A DNA stretch of 64,000 bases from Arthrobacter sp. YD4 (GCF_030410515.1 NZ_JAUHHD010000002.1:723419-787418); one strand, 5' to 3'; shown: positions 51,829 through 60,684, numbered from the stretch's first letter. The notes: generated by a model from the letters alone, not told the origin. Made by a program: numbers and translations.

Positions 51829-53292
51829 TCAGGGGCGGGCGGCGGCGGTTTCGGCGTCGGCCATGGACTTCCACTCGGCCACCCGGGCCTGGTGCAGCGG
51901 GGACCGCCGGACGACGGCGAACGCGACGCCCAGGATGGCGAACCACAGCGGGGTGACCAGCAGGGCCACCAGGGTGTCCGGCTGGGTGGTCAGCGCCCAG
52001 ACCAGGAACGCGAAGAACGCGAACACCACCCACACCATCGGGATGCCGCCGGGCATCTTGAAGGTGGAGGCGTCGTGCAGCTGCGGCCGGCGCTTCCGGA
52101 AGACCAGGTAGCTGGCCAGGATGATGCTCCAGACGAACATGAAGCAGACCGCCGAGACGGTGGTGACCATGTCGAACGCGGTGCCCACGTCCTTGCCCGC
52201 GTAGAGCAGCACGACCCCGGCGAGCAGCAGCACGCAGGAGAGGAACAGGGCGTTCTGCGGGACTTTGCGGCTGGAGAGCCGGCCGAAGACCTTGGGGGCG
52301 TCGCCGTCGTTCGCCAGGCCGTAGACCATCCGGGAGGTGGAGTAGATGCCGGAGTTGGCCGAGGACATCGCGGAGGTCAGGACCACCAGGTTCACCACCG
52401 TGGCGGCCATACCGAGGCCGGCCAGGGAGAACATGGCGATGAAGGGGCTCTGGCCGGCCTTGAAGCCGGTCCACGGGGTGACGGACATCAGGATGATGAG
52501 GGCGCCCACGTAGAACAGCATGACGCGCAGCGGGATCGCGTTGATGGCGCGGGGCAGGTTGTGCTCCGGGTTCTTGGTTTCGGCCGCGGCGGTGCCCACG
52601 AGTTCGATGCCGACGAAGGCGAAGACGGCGATCTGGAAGCCCGCCACGAAGCCCATGAACTCCTTGGGGAAGAAGCCGCCGTGGCTCCAGAGGTTGCTGA
52701 AGGAGGCGGTGCCGGCGTTGGACTGGAAGCCGGTGAAGATCATGACCAGGCCCACCACGATCAGCGCGACGATCGCCACGATCTTGATCAGCGCGAACCA
52801 GAACTCGGTCTCGCCGAAGGCCTTGACCGTGGGCAGGTTCAGCAGCAGCAGGATGACGATCGTGGCGATGCCGGGGACCCAGAGCTGGATGCCGGGCCAG
52901 AGCTCCTCGGCGTAACCGGCGATCGCGATCACGTCGGCGACGCCGGTGACCACCCAGCAGAACCAGTAGGTCCAGCCGGTGAAGAAGCCGGCCCACGGGC
53001 CCAGCAGGTCGCCGGCGAAGTCGCTGAAGGACTTGTAGTTCAGGTTGGAGAGCAGCAGTTGGCCCATGGCGCGCATCACGAAGAAGAGCATGAAGCCGAT
53101 GATCATGTACACAAAGATCACGGACGGGCCGGCCACCGAGATGGTCTTGCCGGAGCCCATGAAGAGCCCGGTGCCGATGGCCCCGCCGATGGCGAGCAGC
53201 TGGATGTGGCGGTTGCTCAGCGAGCGGGCGAGGTGGGGCTCGGTGTCCCGGCTGGAGGCAGTTCTTTGCCCCGCGGTGGTCTGTTCGGGCAT
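51829..53292 (-). CDS. cycA: D-serine/D-alanine/glycine permease (CycA-like APC transporter)
   Basis: 487 residues, 12 predicted membrane segments, amino-acid/polyamine/organocation superfamily. LSNRHIQLLAIGGAIGTGLF, GSGKTISVAGPSVIFVYM and YKSFSDFAGDLLGPWAGFFTGWTYWFCWVV match E. coli CycA almost residue for residue, and the later FVGIELVGTAAAETKNPE and VVLTSAMSSANSGIYSTSRMVYGLA also fit. It should import D-alanine, D-serine or glycine by proton symport. AAGGA lies eight bases before the ATG. Related GABA or proline permeases differ in the first two blocks. Confidence 0.88.
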   Translation of the reverse strand: MPEQTTAGQRTASSRDTEPHLARSLSNRHIQLLAIGGAIGTGLFMGSGKTISVAGPSVIFVYMIIGFMLFFVMRAMGQLLLSNLNYKSFSDFAGDLLGPWAGFFTGWTYWFCWVVTGVADVIAIAGYAEELWPGIQLWVPGIATIVILLLLNLPTVKAFGETEFWFALIKIVAIVALIVVGLVMIFTGFQSNAGTASFSNLWSHGGFFPKEFMGFVAGFQIAVFAFVGIELVGTAAAETKNPEHNLPRAINAIPLRVMLFYVGALIILMSVTPWTGFKAGQSPFIAMFSLAGLGMAATVVNLVVLTSAMSSANSGIYSTSRMVYGLANDGDAPKVFGRLSSRKVPQNALFLSCVLLLAGVVLLYAGKDVGTAFDMVTTVSAVCFMFVWSIILASYLVFRKRRPQLHDASTFKMPGGIPMVWVVFAFFAFLVWALTTQPDTLVALLVTPLWFAILGVAFAVVRRSPLHQARVAEWKSMADAETAAARP

Positions 53293-53404
53293 ATCAAAGA
53301 TCCTTCGAATGGTCCGCCGAAGGGGTGACGGCGGTTACAAATCAGCCCTTCCAAAGTACAGGGTTAGCCCTGGGCGCGCGTTATGGGTCGTCCCGGCGTC
53401 ATCC

Positions 53405-53442
53405 TTGACTCTTAGGCACCCTAACTGTTAGGCTTCCTAAGT
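53405..53442 (+). promoter_or_regulatory. marR promoter covered by a nested palindromic operator
   Basis: TTGACT at 53405-53410 (-35) is followed after 18 bases by TAGGCT at 53429-53434 (-10 of TAnnnT type), predicting a start at or near 53441-53443. The region 53411-53441 is a palindrome: CTTAGG, three bases, CCTAAC, T, GTTAGG, three bases, CCTAAG, with both halves exactly complementary. The ATG of the MarR gene is at 53443, so the transcript is probably leaderless and the repressor site spans the whole spacer and -10. Confidence 0.8.
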
Positions 53443-53901
53443 ATGAACGATGAGACCCCCGGCGAGGACCTGCTCGCCCTGGCCCAGGACTTCCGCGAGG
53501 CGTTGCGGCACAGCATCTACCTGGTGCGCCGCCTCGACGCCGACGGCGAGCTGAGCGCCGCCCAGATCAGCACGCTCAAGATGCTGCTGGAGGCGGAGTC
53601 CGACGGCGGCGTCCGGGTGGGCGAGATCGCCCGCAATCAGGGCGTCAAGGTTCCCAGCGCCACGGAGCAGATCATCAAGCTCGAGCGCGCGGGCCTGGTC
53701 CTGCGGGAGGCGGACCCCGCCGATTCCCGGGCCGTCCGCGTCCGGCTCACCGCCGCGGGACACACCGCCGTCGAATCCGCGAACGCCCGCCGCAACGCCG
53801 TCATGGCGCAGATCCTCGGCGGCCTCCCGGAGGAAGACCGGCGGGCCCTGGCCGCCGCCATGCCGGTGATCGGCCGGATCAACGAATCCGTCCAGACCTG
53901 A
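53443..53901 (+). CDS. MarR-family transcriptional regulator
   Basis: 152 residues, winged helix-turn-helix with flanking dimerisation helices (LAQDFREALRHSIYLVRRLDADGELSAAQISTLKMLLE; VGEIARNQGVKVPSATEQIIKLERAGLVLREADPADSRAVRVRLTAAG). No ribosome site can precede the ATG because the operator and promoter end two bases before it. It is followed after 76 bases by an MFS transporter, the usual MarR-efflux pair, and probably represses both genes. Confidence 0.9.
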   Translation: MNDETPGEDLLALAQDFREALRHSIYLVRRLDADGELSAAQISTLKMLLEAESDGGVRVGEIARNQGVKVPSATEQIIKLERAGLVLREADPADSRAVRVRLTAAGHTAVESANARRNAVMAQILGGLPEEDRRALAAAMPVIGRINESVQT

Positions 53902-53977
53902 CCCGCGGCCACCGCGCCGGCCCCGCCCGGCGCCACACAGACCACCCCGTACATCCACGACCCTAGGAGCGCCCTCC

Positions 53978-55204
53978 ATGGACGGCCAGCTCACGGCCCC
54001 AGCGCCGGAAGCATCATCAACCCTCGAAGCCGAAAAGGCCTCGTTCCTCAAGCAGCCGAAGGCGGTGTGGGCCACGGCCCTCGCGGCCGTCTTCGCCTTC
54101 ATGGGCATCGGCCTGGTGGATCCCATCCTCCCGGCCATCGCCAAGAACCTGGAGGCCACCCCCAGCCAGGTTTCGCTGCTGTTCACCAGCTACTTCATGG
54201 TCACGGCCATCGCCATGCTCATCACGGGCTTCGTCTCCTCCCGGATCGGCGGCAAGCGCACGCTGCTGACCGGCCTGGCGATCATCGTGGTCTTCGCGTC
54301 CCTCTCCGGCTTCTCCGGATCCGTCGGTGAGCTCGTGGGCTTCCGTGCCGGCTGGGGTCTGGGCAACGCCCTCTTCGTGGCCACCGCCCTCGCCGTGATC
54401 GTCGGCGTGGCCAGCGGCGGCGCCGGCATTGCGATCATCCTCTATGAGGCCGCCCTCGGCCTGGGCATCTCGCTCGGCCCGTTGCTTGGCGCCCTGCTGG
54501 GCGGCTGGCAGTGGCGCGCCCCGTTCTTCGGCACCGCCGTGCTGATGGCCGCCGCCTTCATCGCCCTGATTGCCCTGCTGCCCAAGACGCCGCTGCCCGA
54601 ACGCAAGGTCCGGCTCCGCGACCCGCTGCTGGCCCTGGGCCACAAGGGCCTGCGCACCACCGCCGCAAGCGGCCTGTTCTACAACTACGGCTTCTTCACC
54701 ATCCTTGCCTTCACCCCGTTCATCCTCGGGATGGACGCCTACGGCATCGGCGCGGTCTTCTTCGGCTGGGGCGTCGCCGTCGCCGTGTTCTCCGTCTTCG
54801 TGGCGCCCGCCCTGCAGCGCCGCTTCGGCGCCGTCCGGGTCCTCTCCGGCACCCTGGCCCTGCTGCTGCTGGACCTGGTGGGCCTGGGCCTGTCCGCGGG
54901 CCACTCCGTGCCCGCCGTCGTCACCCTCGTGGTGGTCTCCGGCGCCCTGCTGGGCGTGAACAACACGATCTACACCGAACTGGCCATGGGCGTCTCCGAC
55001 TCCCCGCGTCCGGTGGCCTCCGCCGGCTACAACTTCGTGCGCTGGATGGGCGGCGCGCTGGCGCCGTTCGCCGCCGCCCAGCTGGGCGAGCACTTCGGCC
55101 CGCAGGTGCCGTTCTTCGCGGCCGCCGTCGCCATGGCCGTGGCCATCGCGGTGGTCCTCGGCGGACGACGGTTCCTCAGCTCGCACGAGCCGCACCTGGT
55201 CTAG
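53978..55204 (+). CDS. MFS transporter (12-segment drug:H+ antiporter type)
   Basis: 408 residues. FMGIGLVDPILPAIAKNLEATPSQVSLLFTSYFMVTAIAMLITGFVSSRIGGKRTLLTGL is the first-half signature with the loop 2-3 motif (SRIGGKRT); 12 membrane segments can be counted. GLFYNYGFFTILAFTPFILGMDAYGIG and ELAMGVSDSPRPVASAGYNFVRW are in the second half. It probably exports a drug or toxic compound to which the MarR protein responds. AGGAG eight bases before the ATG. A long palindromic terminator follows. Confidence 0.88.
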   Translation: MDGQLTAPAPEASSTLEAEKASFLKQPKAVWATALAAVFAFMGIGLVDPILPAIAKNLEATPSQVSLLFTSYFMVTAIAMLITGFVSSRIGGKRTLLTGLAIIVVFASLSGFSGSVGELVGFRAGWGLGNALFVATALAVIVGVASGGAGIAIILYEAALGLGISLGPLLGALLGGWQWRAPFFGTAVLMAAAFIALIALLPKTPLPERKVRLRDPLLALGHKGLRTTAASGLFYNYGFFTILAFTPFILGMDAYGIGAVFFGWGVAVAVFSVFVAPALQRRFGAVRVLSGTLALLLLDLVGLGLSAGHSVPAVVTLVVVSGALLGVNNTIYTELAMGVSDSPRPVASAGYNFVRWMGGALAPFAAAQLGEHFGPQVPFFAAAVAMAVAIAVVLGGRRFLSSHEPHLV

Positions 55205-55220
55205 CCGTCCGGTAGCAACA

Positions 55221-55264
55221 AAAGGTCAGGCCCATGTTTCCGCGGAAACATGGGCCTGACCTTT
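55221..55264. terminator. 44-bp perfect palindrome, bidirectional terminator
   Basis: Bases 55221-55242 are exactly complementary to 55243-55264 with no unpaired centre (arm begins AAAGGTCAGG, centre TTTCCGCGGAAA). It is flanked by A and T runs on both sides (ACAAAA and CCTTTG). It lies between convergent MFS genes (stops 55204 and 55311), which suits termination from both directions. Confidence 0.9.
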
Positions 55265-55310
55265 GTGCTTTTGCCGGCTGAACCGCCGACTGGGCTGCCC
55301 GCTGGGCTGC

Positions 55311-56750
55311 TTACTTCTTGGCGGAACCCTTCGGGACGAACAGCGTCTCGGCGTGCTCCAGGGCCATGCCGTTGGTCTCCGGGACCTTGAACATCACGAA
55401 GAAGAACGACGCCGCCGCGAACAGGGCGTACATGGCGTAGGTCAGCGGCAGCGATGCGGCGGCCATGACGGGGAAGCTCAGCGTGATGGCGAAGTTGGCG
55501 ATCCACTGGGCGGCCGCGGCCAGGCCGAGCGCGCGGGCGCGGATGCGGGACGGGAAGATCTCGCCCAGCAGCACCCACACCAGCGGACCCCAGGAGGCGC
55601 CGAAGCTGATGACGAAGACGTTGGCGGCCACCAGCGCCGCAGGGCCCCAGCCGCCGGGGAGCGTGATGTTCTCACCCGAGCCGGTCGCGGAGCCGAAGGC
55701 CACGGCCATGGTGGCCAGCGAGGCGGCCATGCCGATCGAACCGGCCAGCATGATGGGGCGGCGGCCCACCCGGTCCACCAGGGCGATCGCCACGAGGGTG
55801 ACCAGGATGTTGGTGATGGCCGTGGCTACCGAGATGGTCAGCGAGTCCTTTTCCTGGAACCCGACGGCCTTCCACAGGGTGGTGGAGTAGTAGAAGATCA
55901 CGTTGATGCCGACGAACTGCTGCAGCACGGAGAGGATGATGCCGATCCAGACCACCGGCTGCAGGCCCAGGGCCTTGCCGCGCAGCGAACCCTTCTTGCC
56001 GGCGATCTTGTCCTCTTCGATGGCGTCCTTGATGTCGCGCAGGTGACGGTCCGTTTCCTCGTTCGGGGCAATTGACTTGAAGACCTTGCGGGCCTCCTCG
56101 TCCTTGCCCTTGACCACCAGGAACCGCGGGGATTCCGGCAGGGTGAACGCGATCCAGCCGTAGATCACGGCGGGGACGGCGCCTGCAATGAACATCCAGC
56201 GCCAGGCCTCGATGCCGAACCAAAGGTTCTGGTCGGCGCCGCCGGCGGTGTTGGCGAACAGGGCGTCAGAGAGCAGGGCCGCGAAGATACCGGTGGTGAT
56301 GGCGAGCTGCTGCAGCGAGGCCAGCCGGCCTCGGACGTGCCGCGGGGAGATCTCGGAGATGTAGGCGGGGGCGATCACCGAGGCGAGGCCGATGCCCAGG
56401 CCGCCGATCAGGCGCCAGAAGATCAGGTCCCAGACGCCGAAGGCGAAACCGGTGCCGAAGGCGCTGACCAGGAACAGCAGGGCGCCCAGTTTCATCGCCG
56501 GGATGCGGCCATAGCGGTCCGCGACCTTCCCGGCGAGGTAGGCGCCGGCCGCGCAGCCCAGCAGGGCGACGGCGACGGCGAAGCCGGTCACGGCCTCGCT
56601 GAGGGCGAACTGTTCCTTGATGGCATCGACGGCGCCGTTGACGACGGAGGAGTCGAAGCCGAAGAGGAAGCCGCCGACGGCGCCCGCCACGGCTAGCCAG
56701 ATGACCCGCTTCGGAATCTTCGCGGCGGTCTGGTCCTGGGTGGTGGTCAT
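55311..56750 (-). CDS. MFS sugar porter
   Basis: 479 residues from ATG 56750 (GGGAG upstream; the frame extends to 56792 without ribosome site). FLFGFDSSVVNGAVDAIKEQF, YLAGKVADRYGRIPAMKLGALLF, WRLIGGLGIGLASVIAPAYISEISPRHVRGRLASLQQLAI and FTLPESPRFLVVKGKDEEA, then VDRVGRRPIMLAGS, are the sugar-porter family hallmarks. It likely imports a monosaccharide or polyol such as xylose, galactose or myo-inositol by proton symport; the sugar cannot be set from sequence. A candidate operator lies upstream at 56809-56840. Confidence 0.92.
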   Translation of the reverse strand: MTTTQDQTAAKIPKRVIWLAVAGAVGGFLFGFDSSVVNGAVDAIKEQFALSEAVTGFAVAVALLGCAAGAYLAGKVADRYGRIPAMKLGALLFLVSAFGTGFAFGVWDLIFWRLIGGLGIGLASVIAPAYISEISPRHVRGRLASLQQLAITTGIFAALLSDALFANTAGGADQNLWFGIEAWRWMFIAGAVPAVIYGWIAFTLPESPRFLVVKGKDEEARKVFKSIAPNEETDRHLRDIKDAIEEDKIAGKKGSLRGKALGLQPVVWIGIILSVLQQFVGINVIFYYSTTLWKAVGFQEKDSLTISVATAITNILVTLVAIALVDRVGRRPIMLAGSIGMAASLATMAVAFGSATGSGENITLPGGWGPAALVAANVFVISFGASWGPLVWVLLGEIFPSRIRARALGLAAAAQWIANFAITLSFPVMAAASLPLTYAMYALFAAASFFFVMFKVPETNGMALEHAETLFVPKGSAKK

Positions 56751-56808
56751 ATGGCTCCCTCGGCAAATCGTGGTCAGCGGCTTGCGCCGCAACTATCCAG
56801 TTTTACAC

Positions 56809-56840
56809 CGGTCCCCGCATGGTGCACGTCACGGGGACCG
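56809..56840. promoter_or_regulatory. Inverted repeat upstream of the sugar porter gene
   Basis: CGGTCCCCG at 56809-56817 and CGGGGACCG at 56832-56840 form nine-base perfect arms with 14 bases between, containing GTGCAC at the centre. It lies 59 bases before the start codon in the 188-base gap. On the minus strand a GGATAGTT -10-like element lies between it and the gene. Confidence 0.45.
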
Positions 56841-56881
56841 CGAAAGTGAGCCGAAACATAGCGGAACCGGGCGGTTAGGCG

Positions 56882-56919
56882 CCTCCGGCGGGGACGGCCG
56901 AAGCCGCTCCCGCCGGAGG
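56882..56919 (-). terminator. Hairpin after the DHA2 transporter gene
   Basis: An 11-bp stem (CCTCCGGCGGG at 56882-56892 and its complement at 56909-56919) continues, after a small internal mismatch, into a four-base stem closed by a UUCG tetraloop on the minus strand. It follows the stop of the minus-strand transporter at 56939. No U-run follows, so efficiency is uncertain. Confidence 0.5.
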
Positions 56920-56938
56920 GTGTCACCCTGCGCCCGGG

Positions 56939-58597
56939 TCAGTGCGCCGCGGCAGCGGCGCCTTCCCGGGCGGCGGCCTTCGGGTCGGTGAGCTTCTTGT
57001 TCGGCAGCGCGAAGGTGATCAGGAACGCGATGCCGGTGAGGATGGCCGCGGTGAGCATGACGGCGTCGATCGATTGGGCGAAGCCCTCGGTGATCGGGCG
57101 GGTCAACTCGGGGTTGGCGGTGTGCAGCCAGCTCGTGTCGTTCAGCGAATCGTTGCTGGCGCCGTCCTTGAAGAAGGCGTACAGCTTGGCGTTCGCCGGA
57201 TCAGTCGCCACCGCCGGGTCCTTGAGCACCTTCAGGTAGTCGGCGTTCTGGACGGCGGCCTTCATGCCGTTGCCCACCTTGTCCGCCGCGAGGCTGAACA
57301 GCATGGAGATGAACACGGCCGTGCCGACGGCGCCGCCCATGGAGCGGAAGAACGCGGCCGAGGAGGTGCCCACGCCCATGTCCTTGGGCGGGACTGAGAC
57401 CTGCATGGCCAGGGTCAGCGGCTGCATGCAGAAGCCCAGGCCCAGGCCGAAGAACACGGCGATCGCGCCGGGGACCCACAGCGGGGTGTCCACACCCAGG
57501 GACAGGCCCATGACGACGGCGGCGCCGGTCAGGACCGCGGTGCCCAGGATCGGGAAGATCCGGTAGGTGCCCGAGGCGGAGATGGTCCGGCCCGCGGTGA
57601 TGGAGCCGGTAAGGATGCCCACCGTGAAGGTGATCATCATCAGGCCGGCCTCGGTGGGGGTGAGTCCCTTGACCAGCTGGAGGTACATGGGCAGCATCGC
57701 GATGGCGCCGAACATGCCGATGCCGATGATGAAGTTCAGCAGCGAGGACAGCCCGAACGTGGTGTTGCGGAAGAGGCGAAGCGGGATCAGGGCGTAGTCA
57801 CCGGCGCGCTTTTCGGCCAGCAAGAACGCGGCGATGCCGACGACGCCGAGCCCGTAGCAGAGGAAGGCCCCCGTGGAGGCCCAGCCCCAGGTGCGGCCCT
57901 GTTCGGCGACCAGCAGCAGCGGCACGATCGCCAGGGTGATGGCGGCGGCGCCCCAGTAGTCGATCTTCTGCTTGAGGTGTTTAGCGGGCAGGTGCAGATA
58001 GAGGAAGACGACGGCGAGGGCGGCCAGGCCGATCGGGATGTTGATGAAGAAGACCCAGCGCCAGCCGTCGAAGCCGAGGATGTTCGCGGAACCGGCGAAC
58101 GCGCCGCCGATGACCGGGCCCAGCACGGAGGAGACGCCGAAGACGGACATGAAGTAGCCCTGGAACTTGGCGCGGTCCTTGAGGGCGACGATGTCGCCGA
58201 TGATGGTCAGCGCCAGGGCCAGCAGGCCGCCGGCGCCCATGCCCTGGATGCCGCGGGCAATCGCCAGCTCGGTCATGGAGTGGACGGACCCGGCGTAGAG
58301 GGACCCGGCCAGGAAGATGAGGATGGCTGCGAGGTACAGGGGTCGGCGGCCGAAGATGTCGCTGAGCTTGCCGTAGAGGGGGGTGCTCACCGTGGAGGTA
58401 ATCAGGTAGGCCGTCGTCGCCCAGGCCTGCAGCGAGAGGCCGTCGAGGTCGTTGGCGATCGTGTAGATGGACGTCGAGACGATCGTCTGGTCCAGCGACG
58501 AGAGGAACATGCCGAGCATGAGGCCCACCATGACGGTGATGGTCTGACGGTGCGTCAGGACCTCGCCGGGCAGGCGGGCGGAGGTGGTGGTGGACAT
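56939..58597 (-). CDS. MFS multidrug transporter, EmrB/QacA (DHA2, 14-segment) type
   Basis: 552 residues with 14 predicted membrane segments. FLSSLDQTIVSTSIYTIANDLDGLSLQAWATTAYLITSTVSTPLYGKLSDIFGRRPLYLAAI includes the DHA2 D-T-I motif and loop 2-3; MGAGGLLALALTIIGDIVALKDRAKFQGYF and GVSSVLGPVIGGAF the antiporter motif C. A hydrophilic insertion (about 445-490) lies near the C-terminus. It probably exports drugs or lipophilic compounds. GGAG precedes the ATG. GTTAC-like and GCAAC halves lie around 58638-58654 in its 107-base upstream gap and may be an operator. Confidence 0.9.
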   Translation of the reverse strand: MSTTTSARLPGEVLTHRQTITVMVGLMLGMFLSSLDQTIVSTSIYTIANDLDGLSLQAWATTAYLITSTVSTPLYGKLSDIFGRRPLYLAAILIFLAGSLYAGSVHSMTELAIARGIQGMGAGGLLALALTIIGDIVALKDRAKFQGYFMSVFGVSSVLGPVIGGAFAGSANILGFDGWRWVFFINIPIGLAALAVVFLYLHLPAKHLKQKIDYWGAAAITLAIVPLLLVAEQGRTWGWASTGAFLCYGLGVVGIAAFLLAEKRAGDYALIPLRLFRNTTFGLSSLLNFIIGIGMFGAIAMLPMYLQLVKGLTPTEAGLMMITFTVGILTGSITAGRTISASGTYRIFPILGTAVLTGAAVVMGLSLGVDTPLWVPGAIAVFFGLGLGFCMQPLTLAMQVSVPPKDMGVGTSSAAFFRSMGGAVGTAVFISMLFSLAADKVGNGMKAAVQNADYLKVLKDPAVATDPANAKLYAFFKDGASNDSLNDTSWLHTANPELTRPITEGFAQSIDAVMLTAAILTGIAFLITFALPNKKLTDPKAAAREGAAAAAH

Positions 58598-58704
58598 GAC
58601 TGCTCCAAGGGGAAAGATTCAGGATTTAAGCACAAAGGTTGCTTTCAGTAACTATCTTAGTGCCAGCTTTGTTCCTGATTTTCCGGCCAATTTTCCTGGC
58701 GGTC

Positions 58705-59181
58705 TCAACGCTCCAGCAGGATGCCGTCCGGGTCGCACCAGATCCACTGCCCGGGCCGGATGCTGACGCCGTCAATCACCAGCTCCACGTCCTGTTCACC
58801 GGCGCCGTTCTTGGCGCTCTTGCGCGGGTTGCTGCCCAGGGCCTTGACGCCCAGCGGGAGCCCGGCGATGGCCACGCGGTCCCGGATGGCGCCGTTGATG
58901 ACGACGCCGGCCCAGCCGTTCTCCACGGCGCTCGCGGCGATCATGTCCCCCATCAGGGCGGTGCGCAGCGAGCCCCCGCCGTCGACCACCAGGACCGCGC
59001 CGTTGCCCGGGGTCGCCAGCACGCTCTTGACCAGGCCGTTGTCCTCGAGGCAGCGGATGGTCCGGACCGGGCCGGCGAAGTGGCTCCGCCCGCCCAGCGA
59101 CTGGAACTGCAGGGCCACGGAGTCCAACTCCTCCCCGCGCTCGTCGTACAGGTCGGCGGTGTTGACGGGCGTCTGGGTCAT
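58705..59181 (-). CDS. rraA: RraA-like protein (RNase E regulator / possible aldolase)
   Basis: 158 residues from ATG 59181, with AGAGGAGA upstream; the frame extends much further but without support. LRTALMGDMIAASAVENGWAGVVINGAIRDRVAI is the RraA core. It keeps the Arg100-Asp101 pair that HMG/CHA aldolases and some RraA homologues use for metal and substrate binding, whereas E. coli RraA has Arg-Gln there. It lacks the C-terminal extension of true HMG aldolases. So it may inhibit RNase E or act on 2-oxo acids such as oxaloacetate. Single gene, divergent from an MFS transporter. Confidence 0.82.
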   Translation of the reverse strand: MTQTPVNTADLYDERGEELDSVALQFQSLGGRSHFAGPVRTIRCLEDNGLVKSVLATPGNGAVLVVDGGGSLRTALMGDMIAASAVENGWAGVVINGAIRDRVAIAGLPLGVKALGSNPRKSAKNGAGEQDVELVIDGVSIRPGQWIWCDPDGILLER

Positions 59182-59278
59182 GGCGTCTCCTCTGGCGGCG
59201 GGTGTGGCTCTTGCAGCCCACGATAGTCTGGCCCCAGCCTGGTCCACCGCGCCAGACATCCGTTCCGGGGGGAACCGC

Positions 59279-60559
59279 ATGAGCCTGTCCGATCTGCCGG
59301 CCGCCGGGAGCGCCTCGGCCGCCACCGCCGAACCGGTCCGGCCCGTCCGGCCGGTGTGGACCACCGGCGTCGTCCTGGTCAACGTGGGCATCAACGCCGC
59401 CTTCTTCGGCCCGCTCCAGGTCCTCCTCGGCCAGCAGGCAGCGGTGTTCGACGAGGGGCAGAAGGAAGCCATCCTGGCCCTGGTCACCGGGGCGGGTGCG
59501 GCGGTGTCCTTGGTGGCGAACCCGCTGAGCGGGGCCCTGAGCGACCGCACCGCGGCGCGGCGGGGCCGGCGGGTCCCGTGGGTGGTCTTCGGCGCGGTGC
59601 TTGGCGCCGCCGCCCTGGTGGCGCTCGCCGGGGCGCCGAACGTGGCCGTCATGGCGCTGCTGTGGTGCCTGGTCCAAGCCGGCTGCAACGCCGCCTACGC
59701 CGCCATCACCGCGGCGATCCCGGACCGGGTCCCCGTCGCCCAGCGCGGCACCGTTGGGGGCCTCGCCGCTATGGGCCAGACCCTCGGCATCCTGCTGGGA
59801 GCCGTGATCGCCGCCGTCGTCGCCGGGCACTTTGGCCTGGGCTATGTCCTCTGCGCGGCCGTCCTGCTCGCCGGCGTCGTGCTGTATTACCGGCGCAACG
59901 ACGACGTCGCCCTCCCGCCGGGGGAGCGGCCGCCGCTCGCGCTGGCGGCCTTCCTCCGCAGCTTCTGGGTCTCCCCGGCCCGGTACCCCGACTTCGCCTG
60001 GGCCTGGCTGACCCGGCTGCTGGTGAACATCGGCAACCACATGATCACCCTCTACCTCCTGTTCTTCCTCACGGACGCGGTCCGGCTCCGCGAAACCCAG
60101 GGCATCGAGGCCGAATTCGGCGTGCTCATCCTGACCGGCCTGTACGCGGTGATGGTGATCATCACCAGCGTGATCGGCGGCCGGCTCAGCGACCGGATGG
60201 GGCGGCGCAAACCCCTGGTCATCATCTCCTCCGCCGTAATCGCCGCGGCCGCCCTGGTCCTGGCCTTCGACCCCACCTGGCCCGGGGCCCTGGTGGGCGC
60301 GTCGGTGCTCGGCATCGGCTTCGGCGCCTACCTCGCCGTCGACTTCGCGCTGATCACCCAGGTGCTGCCGACGGCGTTGAGCCGCGGCAAGGATCTGGGC
60401 GTCATCAACATCGCCAACTCGCTCCCGCAGGTGTTCGCGCCGCTGATCGCCTACCCGTTCGTCGCCCTCTGGGGCGGGTACGTCTCGCTCTACGTGGCGG
60501 CCGCCGTGATCGGGCTGCTGGGTGCGGTGCTCGTCGTGAAAATCAAGGGCGTGGACTGA
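59279..60559 (+). CDS. MFS transporter, substrate unknown
   Basis: 426 residues from ATG 59279 (GGGGGGAA upstream). 12 predicted membrane segments. NPLSGALSDRTAARRGRRVPWVVFGAVLG is the loop 2-3 motif and GGRLSDRMGRRKPLVIIS the symmetrical loop 8-9 motif; AAITAAIPDRVPVAQRGTVGGLAAMGQTLGILLGAVIA follows. The R-R-R-PW pattern resembles the sugar/glycoside GPH-like branch, but the substrate cannot be assigned. It is divergent from rraA with a 97-base gap and is followed by the TetR gene after 125 bases. Confidence 0.85.
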   Translation: MSLSDLPAAGSASAATAEPVRPVRPVWTTGVVLVNVGINAAFFGPLQVLLGQQAAVFDEGQKEAILALVTGAGAAVSLVANPLSGALSDRTAARRGRRVPWVVFGAVLGAAALVALAGAPNVAVMALLWCLVQAGCNAAYAAITAAIPDRVPVAQRGTVGGLAAMGQTLGILLGAVIAAVVAGHFGLGYVLCAAVLLAGVVLYYRRNDDVALPPGERPPLALAAFLRSFWVSPARYPDFAWAWLTRLLVNIGNHMITLYLLFFLTDAVRLRETQGIEAEFGVLILTGLYAVMVIITSVIGGRLSDRMGRRKPLVIISSAVIAAAALVLAFDPTWPGALVGASVLGIGFGAYLAVDFALITQVLPTALSRGKDLGVINIANSLPQVFAPLIAYPFVALWGGYVSLYVAAAVIGLLGAVLVVKIKGVD

Positions 60560-60684
60560 GCCGCAGGCTCCCCCTGTGACTGGCCGGGCGCCCAGCCCGG
60601 TGCCGTATAGTGGACGGGATTCCCGCGGCACCCCGGCGGAGCACGCCTCCGCAGTGCCGAGAAAACGACCCCGGAACCTTGCCG

